Assembly (NCBI GenBank): GCA_051252455.1 | Contig: JBPOFM010000004.1 | Location: 1-64,000, forward strand | Reading direction: 5' to 3' | Origin: JBPOFM01 sp051252455 | GTDB lineage: Bacteria > Bacteroidota > Bacteroidia > Flavobacteriales > Flavobacteriaceae | Length of the DNA: 64,000 nucleotides | In this document: positions 1-9,921 of the stretch, piece by piece | Numbering within the stretch: position 1 is the first letter of the stretch | How the letters are laid out: the number at the start of each line of letters is the position of its first letter | Made by a program: the position numbers and the translations under genes | The notes under the pieces: generated by a model | What the model was told of the DNA's origin: nothing | The model's database searches: none | The model's input: the letters and a program-made list of their open reading frames with translations, nothing else

Positions 1-2
1 AC

Positions 3-1340
3 ACTTCTCCCATCACCATGAGCAGAAGATGGTTATATTTATATGAAAACCATCCCAACAACTCTTATGCCGATTGGAGAGCCATTAACGAGAACAGCCC
101 TATCACTGTAGGTCTTGGATTTACGATGAAAGGCAGTAGTGCACCGGGAGCTTTGCAAAACTATACATTTGTGGGGCAACCGAACAATGGTACCATTACC
201 AGCCCAATTACCGCTAACTTTCAGGCACTGTTGGGGAATCCGTATCCTTCGGCCATCGATGGTTATGAATTTATCCTCGATAATCAGCCTTCGGGAAATC
301 CTGGTTCAACCCAAAGTATCGATGGAACGCTTTATTTCTGGGAACATTCTTCAACGAACAGTTCTCATGTTCTATCTGCTTATGAAGGTGGATATGCCAC
401 GCTGAACCTTTCCGGAGGACTGCCGGCAGTATCGCCACCAGAGATCAATGGTGAGGGAGCTGCGTCCAAAATTCCTAAACGGTTCATTCCAGTCAGTCAA
501 GGGTTCTATGTGACCGCAAGTCCAACGGCTGGCACAGGAGCTGTTCAGTTTAAGAACACACAAAGGTTCTTCGTGAAAGAATCTTCTGGTAATTCCGATT
601 TCTTCAGGATGACCAATGCCTCCAATGAAGAAGTGGAATTTGAAGATACCATGAAACGTGTGCGCATGCAGTTCAAAACCCCTGAAGGTGCCAAAAGACA
701 GATCATGATCGCTTTCACCGATGACAATGCTGCCACTGATAGTTTTGATTATGGTTATGATGCCGAGAACACGGATGCGCTGCCAAGTGATATGTCCTTC
801 ATGATACATGATAAAAAATACCTGATTCAAGGTGTGGGCCAATTCGACAGACTGAAACATTATCCTCTCGGTGTGTTTTTGGGATCAACCGGATCGGTGG
901 AAATGGCCTTGACCGATATAGAAAACTTCAATGAATCGATAGATGTGTTCATTTACGATGCCACACTGGATACCTATCACTCAATAAATGATACCAGTTT
1001 TGCTGTACAGTTGGGAGCTGGAGCATATGTGAACCGCTTCTATCTGGCATTCAGTGAAGATGAGACACTGGCGACCATGGAAACTGAATTTGAGACCATC
1101 GTTGTCAATTACCTTCAAGCGACTGACGAGATCTATATTAGAACACCTAACAGCATACAGGTCAAACAGGTGTATTTGATCAATATTCTTGGCCAGACTG
1201 TGAAGGCCTGGAACTCCATCAACACACCGCTTTCGAACGAAATGAAGATTCCCGTCAAGGATGTATCTGAAGGGAATTACATCATCAAGGTACAGACTGA
1301 TACTGCAACGCATAGTAAGAAAATTTTTGTGAAACTATAA
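3..1340 (+). CDS. T9SS sorting-domain surface protein, 5' end outside window
   Basis: The reading frame is open to the left edge, so this is the last 445 residues of a larger protein. The methionine at 18 is internal: the frame continues upstream, and residues around it align with the middle of the neighbour at 2076-6971 (shared NSYA.W, GFTMKG, NPYPSAIDG, GTLYFWEH motifs). The last 70 residues have the form of a Por-secretion type A sorting domain (INILGQTVKAW ... GNYIIKVQ ... KKIFVKL), which directs export by the type IX system and anchoring to the cell surface. The binding or enzymatic part lies outside the window, so no function can be assigned. Its third-codon positions look richer in G and C than those of the paralogue that follows. 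Confidence 0.85.
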   Translation, partial: TSPITMSRRWLYLYENHPNNSYADWRAINENSPITVGLGFTMKGSSAPGALQNYTFVGQPNNGTITSPITANFQALLGNPYPSAIDGYEFILDNQPSGNPGSTQSIDGTLYFWEHSSTNSSHVLSAYEGGYATLNLSGGLPAVSPPEINGEGAASKIPKRFIPVSQGFYVTASPTAGTGAVQFKNTQRFFVKESSGNSDFFRMTNASNEEVEFEDTMKRVRMQFKTPEGAKRQIMIAFTDDNAATDSFDYGYDAENTDALPSDMSFMIHDKKYLIQGVGQFDRLKHYPLGVFLGSTGSVEMALTDIENFNESIDVFIYDATLDTYHSINDTSFAVQLGAGAYVNRFYLAFSEDETLATMETEFETIVVNYLQATDEIYIRTPNSIQVKQVYLINILGQTVKAWNSINTPLSNEMKIPVKDVSEGNYIIKVQTDTATHSKKIFVKL

Positions 1341-1678
1341 GTCTACCAAATAAAGAAGCATTTTTATTGATACAAGAAGGGCTACCCATAGCTGTTTTGT
1401 GCACCCTAAATTCTCCAAAATAATTAGCCTAATTAAAATATTAAATATCTTTAAAAGTATTTAATCGGATTTATTTGCATTTCATGGATTAATGTTTATA
1501 TTTGTCCGAATAATTCGACGTAGTGTCTAATATTAGCACAATACAACAGTTATTACAACATATAAGTGCATGTTTTTTATCGAAAATAATTGCGTTTCGT
1601 AGAAAATATTTAATGTAAATAAATAAATATCAGTAAATTGAAAAATTAGATCCCAAATCTAAACCAACCATTTGACCT
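1341..1678. other. Intergenic AT-rich stretch
   Basis: About 340 bases between the first T9SS gene and a doubtful short ORF. It is very AT-rich and presumably holds the promoter of the next T9SS gene. I see no RNA gene, no clear hairpin terminator and no long repeat in it. Confidence 0.4.
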
Positions 1679-1987
1679 ATGTATTTAAAATTACTCTATT
1701 TGGTTATCTTTTTTTGTGTAGTATATACATTTACACAACATCTGGTTATCAATCATGCTGATAAGAACGTCACAACAATTAAATCAGGCAATACACTCAA
1801 AATTTTTTATTTCAAATTACCGATTCCGGCTGTAGATAGCCAAGAAAAACAAATTTTTCAGACAAAAAACCTAGCTCACAATAATTCCGTAGGGACAAGC
1901 AATTCGCTAAATAGTTTGTGTTTTCTTAATACAACTGATCAATATAAAAAAATCATAATAACAAAAAAACTCTTACTGCAGACATAA
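1679..1987 (+). CDS. Doubtful short ORF with signal-like N-terminus
   Basis: A 102-residue ORF beginning at an ATG. The first 20 residues are hydrophobic (MYLKLLYLVIFFCVVYTFTQ) and could be a signal peptide; the rest is low complexity, rich in N, K, T and L, and matches no family I know. It sits 88 bases before the large T9SS gene and ends with no obvious terminator. It could be a small secreted protein, the start of a decayed gene, or chance in AT-rich DNA. I would not rely on it. Confidence 0.3.
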   Translation: MYLKLLYLVIFFCVVYTFTQHLVINHADKNVTTIKSGNTLKIFYFKLPIPAVDSQEKQIFQTKNLAHNNSVGTSNSLNSLCFLNTTDQYKKIIITKKLLLQT

Positions 1988-2075
1988 ACAACAATCCCCC
2001 TAAAGCGTTAATTGGTCCATTTGATTGCTCCCTCAAAAAAATTGATAATTAGTCCCGAATTTAATTTGAACGCTT

Positions 2076-5000
2076 ATGAAAATTCATATTTTTAATTTCA
2101 AATGCAGCTTACTTATTTTAAGTATTTTTACATCAACCATTGCTGTATCCCAAACGACCGTCTCTAATGACAATTTTAATTCTAACTGGGGAATCATTTG
2201 GAATGATGGTGGTGGAGATTGTGTCAGAGTTAGTAGCTCTTCAATAGACGGAACTGGCGCCATTCAATTACGAGATGATAGTGGAGCGGCATCCTCAATG
2301 TACACTAACAATATTAATTTATCATCCTTCGGATCTGCATCGATCGATTTTAATTATAGAACACAGGGATTTTGGTGGGGTTTGGATTTTTTCGTTGAAT
2401 ATTCTTCTAACGGAGGGTCTACATGGGTGACAATTGGTAATTATGCCAATCCTGATATTTCGGATTACACTAATTATTCAGCGTCTTTAACCATTGCTAG
2501 CAGCAATTACACTTTCAATTCTACATCTCGCTTTCGCATCCGTTGTGATGCCAGTCAAGATAGCAATCAATTGTATATAGACAATGTCGTCATTAAAGGA
2601 TATGCTCCCGCACCAGAAATGGACGTTAAAGGAAACGGATATTCTATTGTGGATGGAGATACCACTCCATGGCTAATAGATAATACGGACTATGGCAGTG
2701 CAAATGCTGGTATTATAATCACAAGAACATTTACGATTCATAATACAGGCACAGCAACATTAAATATTTCCGGTATCAGTTTATCCAATACTACAGATTA
2801 TGATATTACGATCTCACCAGCTTCAACTGTGGCTGTAGATGGAAGTACAACCTTCGCAGTTCGATTTAGATCGCTCACTTTAGGGTTAAAATCCACTTCG
2901 GTCACAATCAACAATAATGATCCCAATGAGAATCCTTATAATTTTGTTATAAACGCGAAATCAGAACAAAACTTCTTTGATAGTGATGGCGACGGGGTGT
3001 TTGATAACGTCGATATAGATGACGACAACGACGGGATTTTAGATAGTGTTGAAGAATTGGCATGTAAAAATTCCTCTTTTTCTATTACCACTAACTATAA
3101 ATTTCTAAATGAAACCTTTGGAACAGGAAACAGAACGCAAATCAATACAACTTATGATGCTATCACAACTTATAACTATGAAGACGGTACAGATGGTGGT
3201 AATGGAATCGATTTAAATGATGGAAAGTACACCGTTTATTATAGAGCGGCAAATGGTGATGGGATTAATCAAACTCCAAATGCAGAAGTGTCATCTTGGG
3301 CCGACCAATATTGGTACCTAGGAACTGACCATACACCTGGAGACACGAATGGTAGAATGGCAATGTTCAATGCTTCATATGAACCTGGCTTGTTTTATAC
3401 AGCTTCTATTAAAGGCTCTCTTCCTAACGTGCCAGTAACCTACAGTTTCTGGGCTTTGAATCTTGATAGAACAGATGCACCAGGAATTGGTTCAAGATTA
3501 CGTCCAAATATCAAAGTGGAATTTCGTGATGTTAATAACAACTTGTTAACTTCGATTACAACAGGAGATATTGCACCTACCACAGCTGGAAATTTGGATG
3601 GTGATTGGTATAATTTTTCTGCCTCCTTAACTTTTAACGTGAGTGAATTCAATGTGTATTTTATAAATAACGAAGTCGGCGGATTAGGTAATGACCTTGC
3701 CATTGATGATATAGAAATCACACAAACGCTTTGCGATACAGACAATGACGGTGTTGCCGATTTATTTGATTTGGATTCAGATAATGATGGTATTCCCGAT
3801 GTAGTTGAAGCTGGTTTAGGTATTTTGAGTCAAGGAAAAGCGACATTGACTTATGCTTCAGGTTGGATTGACACCAATGGAAATGGCATGGATGATAGAG
3901 CTGAGGCTAACATTCCATTAGATTCAGATGGTGACGGCACTCCTAACTACCTTGATTTGGATAGTGATAACGATGCCATTTTTGACGTGGACGAATCCGG
4001 AGCAGGCAATTCCGCGAGTTCAACTTATCAAAACGGGGATGGTGATATAGATGGTGATGGTGTTGGTGATGGACCCGACACAGATGCCGTAAGAAAGAAG
4101 GATTTCAATTCCGATGGCACCGTTGAATATTTTACTGATGGAATTTTGAATATCTATGATTATAAAAACGGAAGCACACTAGCCGCTGCCTACGGAAATT
4201 CGAACCAAGGAATCGGCAATACTTATTTCGTGAAGGATACTGATAACGATGGTATCCCAGATTACATGGACATCACTTCTGACGGCTCAACATTTGATAT
4301 TTCCCATACGCTTTATGCGCATCTAGATGGCAATAACAATGGTCGTGTAGATGGAAACTCCGATGCTGAAGGTGATGGTCTTTTAGATTTATTTGACACT
4401 GATGATACCGCTTTTGGTTCTCCTAGAGATTTGGACAGTAAACTGCATTTGTTTTTTGATGGACGAAATGATTATGCCCAGGATGTTTCAGTCATTAACG
4501 GATGGGGAGAAGCCACTATGATGACATGGATCAAAACCGACATTACTAACTCCGGAAATTCACGGATAATGGGGCAAAATCAATTTTATTTAGAATGGCA
4601 GTCTAGCAGAAAGGTTAAGGTGTATGCCAATGGGAATTTTTTGATATCGGACCGATTAACTCCGGGCAGATGGATACATATAGCCACTTCCTATAGCAGC
4701 TCAAGCGGATTATTGAAACTCTATATTAATGGAGAAGAAGTCAGAAGTTCTGCAATTTCGGGTTCCCTGCCAGCTGATGCCTCCTTGTTTACTTTGGCGA
4801 AAAATTCTGTAGCGAACAATTATTACTATAAAGGCTACCTTGATGAAGTAAGAGTATTTCAAAAAGCGTTATCTAGCAATGAGATCCAAAAGATGGTCTA
4901 TCAAGAAATCCAGAATAACAGCGGTAACGTTAGAGGCGCGATTATTCCTCGTGACATCACTAATTATGTAAACTCAACAACCATCACACCTTTGACCTGG

Positions 5001-6971
5001 TCCTCTTTGAAACGCTATTACAAAATGGATACTTTTAAAGGTGATATTATCGACGATCTTACCACAGCAAGTGTTGATGTTAATTCTGGCCTAAAAATCT
5101 ATAATAATAAATTAATTGAGTCTCAAAACGCACCTTTACCCTTTATTACAAACCAAAGTGGAGCTCTCGATGCTGCGGTTGATAAATCTGCCGACGGCGT
5201 CATCGGAACAGATGTTATAGATTATGATTGGTCGATTGTTCATGTGACGAATAAAGATGTCACGTGCAATGGAACTCAAAAACATTTAGGTTTAATGATC
5301 GATCAGTTCGATGCTAGCGCGTCACCTATTGAATATAAGGTTGATAACGATTCCGAATTAAATGTGAGTTGGTACTTAAAAATGGATGGAGACATCAATC
5401 TTCAAGGCGAATCTCAATTGGTTCAAGGGGATGATAGTCAGTTAGACCCAACCAGTAAAGGGAAATTGAAGAAATACCAACAAGGAACTGCTGACAAGTT
5501 CACATATAATTATTGGTCCTCTCCTGTTGGTGTTAGCAATATCACAACTAATAATAACAGCTATCGCGTAAGAGATATCATGAAGGATGGCGCTAATAAT
5601 ATTAATTGGTTGACCTCTGGTCACAACGGCACCAATACAAGTCCTATCGGAATTGCCGATTATTGGATTTGGAAATTTGCAAATCTTCCAGACAATTCCT
5701 ATGCTTCTTGGCAACACGTTAGAAGTACAGGAACTATGCGGGCAGGTGAAGGCTTTACCATGAAAGGTCCAGGAACAGGCTCCATTTTAACAGAGCAAGA
5801 ATATTTGTTTGACGGGAAACCTAATAATGGTGACATCGATCTTACCTTGAATGCTGGTAATGATTATTTAGTGGGCAACCCATATCCTTCTGCCATAGAT
5901 GGTATACAGTTTATTCTGGATAACGGTAATACAATTGCAGGTAACGGAAGTACTTCTGGAACACTCTATTTCTGGGAACACTGGGGAGGTGGAAGTCACA
6001 ATCTTGGCGATTACCAAGGTGGATATGCAACCTATAATCTTTCTGGAGGCACGCCATCGGCTTCTTTTGGCACAAACGATCCGGATGTTGCAACAGGTGG
6101 TAGTCCCACTAAAATTCCTGGACGCTATATTCCAGTGGGACAAGGATTCTTTGTTGTGGCTGAAGGTTCTGGAGGCACTATTAAATTTAGAAATAGTCAG
6201 CGAATATTTGTTCCAGAAGGATCGTCAAGCTCTGTCTATATTAGAAACGAGGATGGCACAACAGCAGTCAATTACAATCCGGATGGTGAAGACACACGTA
6301 TGAAATTCAGAATTGGATTCAACTCGGTCAACACCATACACAGACAAATATTACTGACCGTTGACAGCAATGCAACTGACGGAATCGATTGGGGTTATGA
6401 CGCAAGTTATATCGATACACAAATGGATGATATGTATTGGATGATTTCAGAGGAAAAATTCAATATTCAGGCCAGAGACACCATCACGAAAGCGACAGTT
6501 GTTCCTTTAGGTCTTCATTTGAGAAATGGAGGCGAAAGTAAAATAAGTATTGATCTTTTAGAAAATGTGCCAGGTGACGTTGAGATATTTCTACATGATA
6601 AATCATTAGATACCTACCATAATTTAAGACAAGATGACTATCGATTCAGTATTCCTGCTGGAACTTATCTGGATAGATTCGAAATTACATTCCATGAAGG
6701 TGAAGTGTTGAGCGTCGAGGATAATGATTATACAGCTTTGGAAGTTTATTATGCAAATACATCTGAACATTTGGTGCTTGTCAATCCAACGCTGCGAACC
6801 ATAAAGAGTATTGAACTATTTAATATTTTAGGTCAGTCAGTCTATTTCAACAATAAAGTGGACATTGATGAATATTCTGAATACAAAGTGGAAAACCTAA
6901 ATACTGGTACTTATATTATCAAATTGACAAATGAAAGTGGTACAACCTCCAAGAAGGTTTTAGTGAAATAA
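2076..6971 (+). CDS. Large multidomain T9SS-exported surface protein
   Basis: 1631 residues. The order seen is: signal peptide (about 1-25, ending VSQ); a putative choice-of-anchor D/ASPM-SPD2-Hydin beta domain near 178-293 (MDVKGNGYSI ... FTIHNTGTATLNISG); thrombospondin type 3-like calcium repeats near 300-325, 554-580, 614-640 and 717-730 (DSDGDGVFDN, DNDGIPD); a LamG/concanavalin-like domain near 788-945; a 490-residue C-terminal part shared with the upstream T9SS protein; and a type A sorting domain over the last 70 residues (FNILGQSV ... GTYIIKL ... SKKVLVK). LamG and calcium repeats are usual in adhesins and polysaccharide-binding surface proteins. No catalytic motif was recognised, so adhesion or matrix binding is an inference. 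Confidence 0.85.
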   Translation: MKIHIFNFKCSLLILSIFTSTIAVSQTTVSNDNFNSNWGIIWNDGGGDCVRVSSSSIDGTGAIQLRDDSGAASSMYTNNINLSSFGSASIDFNYRTQGFWWGLDFFVEYSSNGGSTWVTIGNYANPDISDYTNYSASLTIASSNYTFNSTSRFRIRCDASQDSNQLYIDNVVIKGYAPAPEMDVKGNGYSIVDGDTTPWLIDNTDYGSANAGIIITRTFTIHNTGTATLNISGISLSNTTDYDITISPASTVAVDGSTTFAVRFRSLTLGLKSTSVTINNNDPNENPYNFVINAKSEQNFFDSDGDGVFDNVDIDDDNDGILDSVEELACKNSSFSITTNYKFLNETFGTGNRTQINTTYDAITTYNYEDGTDGGNGIDLNDGKYTVYYRAANGDGINQTPNAEVSSWADQYWYLGTDHTPGDTNGRMAMFNASYEPGLFYTASIKGSLPNVPVTYSFWALNLDRTDAPGIGSRLRPNIKVEFRDVNNNLLTSITTGDIAPTTAGNLDGDWYNFSASLTFNVSEFNVYFINNEVGGLGNDLAIDDIEITQTLCDTDNDGVADLFDLDSDNDGIPDVVEAGLGILSQGKATLTYASGWIDTNGNGMDDRAEANIPLDSDGDGTPNYLDLDSDNDAIFDVDESGAGNSASSTYQNGDGDIDGDGVGDGPDTDAVRKKDFNSDGTVEYFTDGILNIYDYKNGSTLAAAYGNSNQGIGNTYFVKDTDNDGIPDYMDITSDGSTFDISHTLYAHLDGNNNGRVDGNSDAEGDGLLDLFDTDDTAFGSPRDLDSKLHLFFDGRNDYAQDVSVINGWGEATMMTWIKTDITNSGNSRIMGQNQFYLEWQSSRKVKVYANGNFLISDRLTPGRWIHIATSYSSSSGLLKLYINGEEVRSSAISGSLPADASLFTLAKNSVANNYYYKGYLDEVRVFQKALSSNEIQKMVYQEIQNNSGNVRGAIIPRDITNYVNSTTITPLTWSSLKRYYKMDTFKGDIIDDLTTASVDVNSGLKIYNNKLIESQNAPLPFITNQSGALDAAVDKSADGVIGTDVIDYDWSIVHVTNKDVTCNGTQKHLGLMIDQFDASASPIEYKVDNDSELNVSWYLKMDGDINLQGESQLVQGDDSQLDPTSKGKLKKYQQGTADKFTYNYWSSPVGVSNITTNNNSYRVRDIMKDGANNINWLTSGHNGTNTSPIGIADYWIWKFANLPDNSYASWQHVRSTGTMRAGEGFTMKGPGTGSILTEQEYLFDGKPNNGDIDLTLNAGNDYLVGNPYPSAIDGIQFILDNGNTIAGNGSTSGTLYFWEHWGGGSHNLGDYQGGYATYNLSGGTPSASFGTNDPDVATGGSPTKIPGRYIPVGQGFFVVAEGSGGTIKFRNSQRIFVPEGSSSSVYIRNEDGTTAVNYNPDGEDTRMKFRIGFNSVNTIHRQILLTVDSNATDGIDWGYDASYIDTQMDDMYWMISEEKFNIQARDTITKATVVPLGLHLRNGGESKISIDLLENVPGDVEIFLHDKSLDTYHNLRQDDYRFSIPAGTYLDRFEITFHEGEVLSVEDNDYTALEVYYANTSEHLVLVNPTLRTIKSIELFNILGQSVYFNNKVDIDEYSEYKVENLNTGTYIIKLTNESGTTSKKVLVK

Positions 6972-7000
6972 ATTGTTTGAATTAAATTTAGCCTTAACCA

Positions 7001-7030
7001 AAAGCTCCCGAGACAATCGGGAGCTTTTTT
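7001..7030. terminator. Bidirectional intrinsic terminator
   Basis: Perfect 11-bp inverted repeat (AAAGCTCCCGA / TCGGGAGCTTT, loop GACAA) followed by T residues on the plus strand and preceded by A residues. It sits between the convergent T9SS gene and hisS and can serve both. Confidence 0.85.
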
Positions 7031-8413
7031 TTATTTGAGTGCCTTGATGAGTTCTGAAAGTTCAAGTTGCTGCTGTTCACCAGAACCCATATTCTTTAAT
7101 GTGAAAGTATTTGTTTGAAGTTCAGATTCACCCACCAAAATAACATTTGGAATGTTTCGTTTATTGGCATGATTCATCTGTTTTTTCATTTGCTTACCAG
7201 AAGTCACTTCGTCAGGATATAATTCGGTTTTTATGCCATTGGAACGTAATTCTTTGATGGCCTTCAAGCAAGTCAATGCTTCTTTTTCTCCAAAATTGAT
7301 GAACAAAGCTTTCACCGAATTATTGATGGTTTCTGGAAACAAATCTAAAGCTTCCAATACCAGATAAATTCGGTCGAGACCAAAACTGATGCCAACACCG
7401 CTCATATCTTTCAATCCGAAGATTCCCGTAAGGTCGTCGTAACGTCCACCGCCTCCTATAGATCCCATGTCAACTCCTTTCGGTGCCGACACTTCATAAA
7501 TAGCTCCTGTATAATAATTCAATCCACGTGCCAAGGTAACATCCAATTGTAAGCTTGCAGTTTTTAGACCTAATTCTGAAATGGCCTTATCGATGAATTC
7601 CAATTCTTCGATGCCTTTTTTACCTTGTTCAGATGTAGATAAAATGGATTTCAATTCTTCAATTTGAGAACTAAAACTTCCCGAGAGTTTGAATAGCGGT
7701 TGTAATTTATCAATCCCAGATTGTGGAATGCCTTTGCCCAACATTTCTTCCTTGACCTTCTCCTCGCCTATTTTGTCAAGTTTGTCTAAAGCAACTGTAA
7801 AATCAATTAATTTGTCTTGTGCGCCAATGACTTCTGCAATGCCTGATAAAATTTTACGATTGTTGATTTTAATAGTAACACCTTCCAATTTTAATGCTGA
7901 AAATACCGCATCATATAATTGCACAAACTCGACCTCTTGCCATAGTGAGGTCGAACCCACAACATCTGCATCACATTGATAAAATTCTCTAAAACGACCT
8001 TTTTGCGGACGGTCAGCTCTCCAAACTGGTTGTATTTGGTAACGCTTGAATGGAAATTCTATCTCGTTTTGGTGCTGGACGACGTATCTTGCGAATGGGA
8101 CGGTCAAGTCGTAGCGGAGGGCTTTTTCACTAATTGAGATTGTGATTTTGTTGGAATCTTTTTGTGAATAGGCACTTTGATCGGCTTTGTTTAGAAAATC
8201 CCCAGAATTCAATATCTTAAAAATCAATCGATCCCCTTCCTCTCCATATTTTCCCATTAAAGTTTCAGAGTTCTCAAAACTTGGTGTTTCAATCGGTTGA
8301 AATCCGAACAGTTCAAATTGCGAACGAATCGTATCAAAAATATAATTTCGCTTTGCGACTTCTTCCGGATTAAAATCTCTTGTACCTTTTGGGATGCTTG
8401 GTTTTTGTGCCAT
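7031..8413 (-). CDS. hisS: Histidyl-tRNA synthetase
   Basis: 460 residues. It charges tRNA-His with histidine in the cytoplasm. Class II features are visible: N-terminal GTRDFNPEE, motif 2 region with YQIQPVWRADRPQKGRFREF, the histidine-specific ARGLNYYTGAIYE, motif 3 with GVGISFGLDRIYL, and a C-terminal anticodon-binding domain (ALFINFG ... ILVGESEL). Length fits the Bacteroidota form. The ATG at 8413 gives MAQKPSIPKGTRDF, the expected start. It is transcribed alone, towards the terminator at 7001-7030. A strong GC hairpin lies seven bases before the start codon (see the repeat at 8420-8437). Confidence 0.97.
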   Translation of the reverse strand: MAQKPSIPKGTRDFNPEEVAKRNYIFDTIRSQFELFGFQPIETPSFENSETLMGKYGEEGDRLIFKILNSGDFLNKADQSAYSQKDSNKITISISEKALRYDLTVPFARYVVQHQNEIEFPFKRYQIQPVWRADRPQKGRFREFYQCDADVVGSTSLWQEVEFVQLYDAVFSALKLEGVTIKINNRKILSGIAEVIGAQDKLIDFTVALDKLDKIGEEKVKEEMLGKGIPQSGIDKLQPLFKLSGSFSSQIEELKSILSTSEQGKKGIEELEFIDKAISELGLKTASLQLDVTLARGLNYYTGAIYEVSAPKGVDMGSIGGGGRYDDLTGIFGLKDMSGVGISFGLDRIYLVLEALDLFPETINNSVKALFINFGEKEALTCLKAIKELRSNGIKTELYPDEVTSGKQMKKQMNHANKRNIPNVILVGESELQTNTFTLKNMGSGEQQQLELSELIKALK

Positions 8414-8419
8414 ATTTAT

Positions 8420-8437
8420 TCCCCGCGAACGCGGGGA
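8420..8437 (-). repeat. GC-rich palindrome just before hisS
   Basis: CCCCGC-GAAC-GCGGGG, a perfect 6-bp GC stem extended by one T-A pair, in otherwise AT-rich DNA. In the hisS transcript the hairpin ends seven bases before the AUG, where flavobacterial mRNAs are normally unstructured. A similar CCCGC-nnnn-G(C/T)GGG palindrome occurs inside mutB at 48545-48562, so this may be a dispersed repeat, a translation control element, or both. Confidence 0.6.
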
Positions 8438-8620
8438 TCTTTTGATTTAAACCTCAATAATTAGATTGATTGAGATAAAAACTATTTTACATTAATCTAA
8501 CTTCCCACAAAAATATCACAATTTTAAAAGGCAAACCTAAGTTATTTCAAATTTATAGTAACTTTATATAGCTTTTATAGACTTACAGTACAATCAATCA
8601 AACGAAAAAAATAAAACTTC

Positions 8621-9862
8621 ATGTTTTCATTATTTAGGGAAAATATCCGCATTGCCTTTGGTTCTATAAAATCGCAACTGCTTCGTACCATTTTAACCAT
8701 TTTGATTATAAGTATTGGTATTATGGCTTTGGTAGGAATTTTAACCGCTGTGAATGCCATTGAAAACACACTTACGGGGAATTTTGCCTCTATGGGCTCT
8801 AATACATTTAACATTCAACGCTATGAGTTTACCACCCAACGCCAAAGTGGTAAGGAGGCCCAGAAAATAAATCCTGTGATAGCTTACCAAGAAGTAAAAT
8901 CGTTTGAAGAAAACTACAATTTTCCATTTACGAAAACATCAATTTCCTTTGATGGTACGAGAACAGCTGAAGTAAAATTCGAAAACGTGAAAACAGACCC
9001 CGAAGTTAATGTGCTGGGTGTCAATGAAAATTATATACAAAATTCAGGCTTGGAAATCGAGAATGGCCGTGAACTGAATTATTTTGATGTTTTGAATAGC
9101 AATAATCTGTGCGTTATTGGTAGTGATCTTGTTAAATCAATTTTATCGGACGTCAATCCTGTTGGGCAAACCATCAGCATCAGAGGTGCAAAATTTAAGG
9201 TTATTGGTGTTTTAAAATCAAAAGGTTCGACTTTTGGAAATAATCAAGATTTGAGAGTTTTAATTCCGTTGCAAAAAGCACGATCCCTATTTACACAACC
9301 CAATATCAATTATAGCTTGAGCGTCAAAACGGACAATAAAGATATGCTTGAAGGTGCACAAGATGATGCAATTTTGACATTTAGAAACATACGAGGGCTC
9401 AATCCAATAGAAGAAAATAATTTTGGGATTGAGCGGAGTGATGATTTAATTAATCGGATTGGTACAATTACAGGCTATCTCTATTGGGCGGCATGGATTA
9501 TTAGCATCATTACCATCACAGGTTCTTCTATTGCATTGATGAACATTCTGTTCGTTTCTGTCACTGAACGTACTCGCGAAATTGGAGTTAGAAAAGCGCT
9601 TGGAGCAAAAAGCAAAACGATTGCCATGCAATTTTTTATGGAAGCCATCATCATTGGGCAGATGGGAGGCATCGTTGGGATTTTTCTCGGCGTATTGATC
9701 GGTTATGTATTTGCCTCTTTTGCAGAATTTCAATTTACCATACCTTGGTTTGCGATGTTCAGCGCGTTTACAATCGCATTTATCGTGGCGATTGTTGCTG
9801 GTCTAATTCCTGCAGTGAAAGCTTCTAAATTGGATCCTGTGGAGTCTTTGAGATATGAGTAA
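8621..9862 (+). CDS. ABC transporter permease, MacB/FtsX type
   Basis: 413 residues. An N-terminal membrane helix (about 20-45) is followed by a periplasmic MacB-like core domain of some 230 residues and three membrane helices near 285-310, 335-360 and 372-395, the layout of MacB/LolC/FtsX family permeases. The signature TERTREIGVRKALGAK lies between the last helices. Such proteins form mechanotransmission or lipoprotein-release complexes with an ABC ATPase. No ATPase is adjacent; a fitting one lies at 23388-24092, 13.5 kb away, but pairing cannot be shown from sequence. Confidence 0.9.
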   Translation: MFSLFRENIRIAFGSIKSQLLRTILTILIISIGIMALVGILTAVNAIENTLTGNFASMGSNTFNIQRYEFTTQRQSGKEAQKINPVIAYQEVKSFEENYNFPFTKTSISFDGTRTAEVKFENVKTDPEVNVLGVNENYIQNSGLEIENGRELNYFDVLNSNNLCVIGSDLVKSILSDVNPVGQTISIRGAKFKVIGVLKSKGSTFGNNQDLRVLIPLQKARSLFTQPNINYSLSVKTDNKDMLEGAQDDAILTFRNIRGLNPIEENNFGIERSDDLINRIGTITGYLYWAAWIISIITITGSSIALMNILFVSVTERTREIGVRKALGAKSKTIAMQFFMEAIIIGQMGGIVGIFLGVLIGYVFASFAEFQFTIPWFAMFSAFTIAFIVAIVAGLIPAVKASKLDPVESLRYE

Positions 9863-9921
9863 AGATGTTAGATAGCGATGCTGTTAGACGTGAGACCGCT
9901 TCGCTTTTAGACAACTTTTGA

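Noticed and set aside
5899..6303. 134-codon frame inside the T9SS gene
   Set aside because: It lies in another frame of a clearly coding gene with strong protein signals and has no features of its own.
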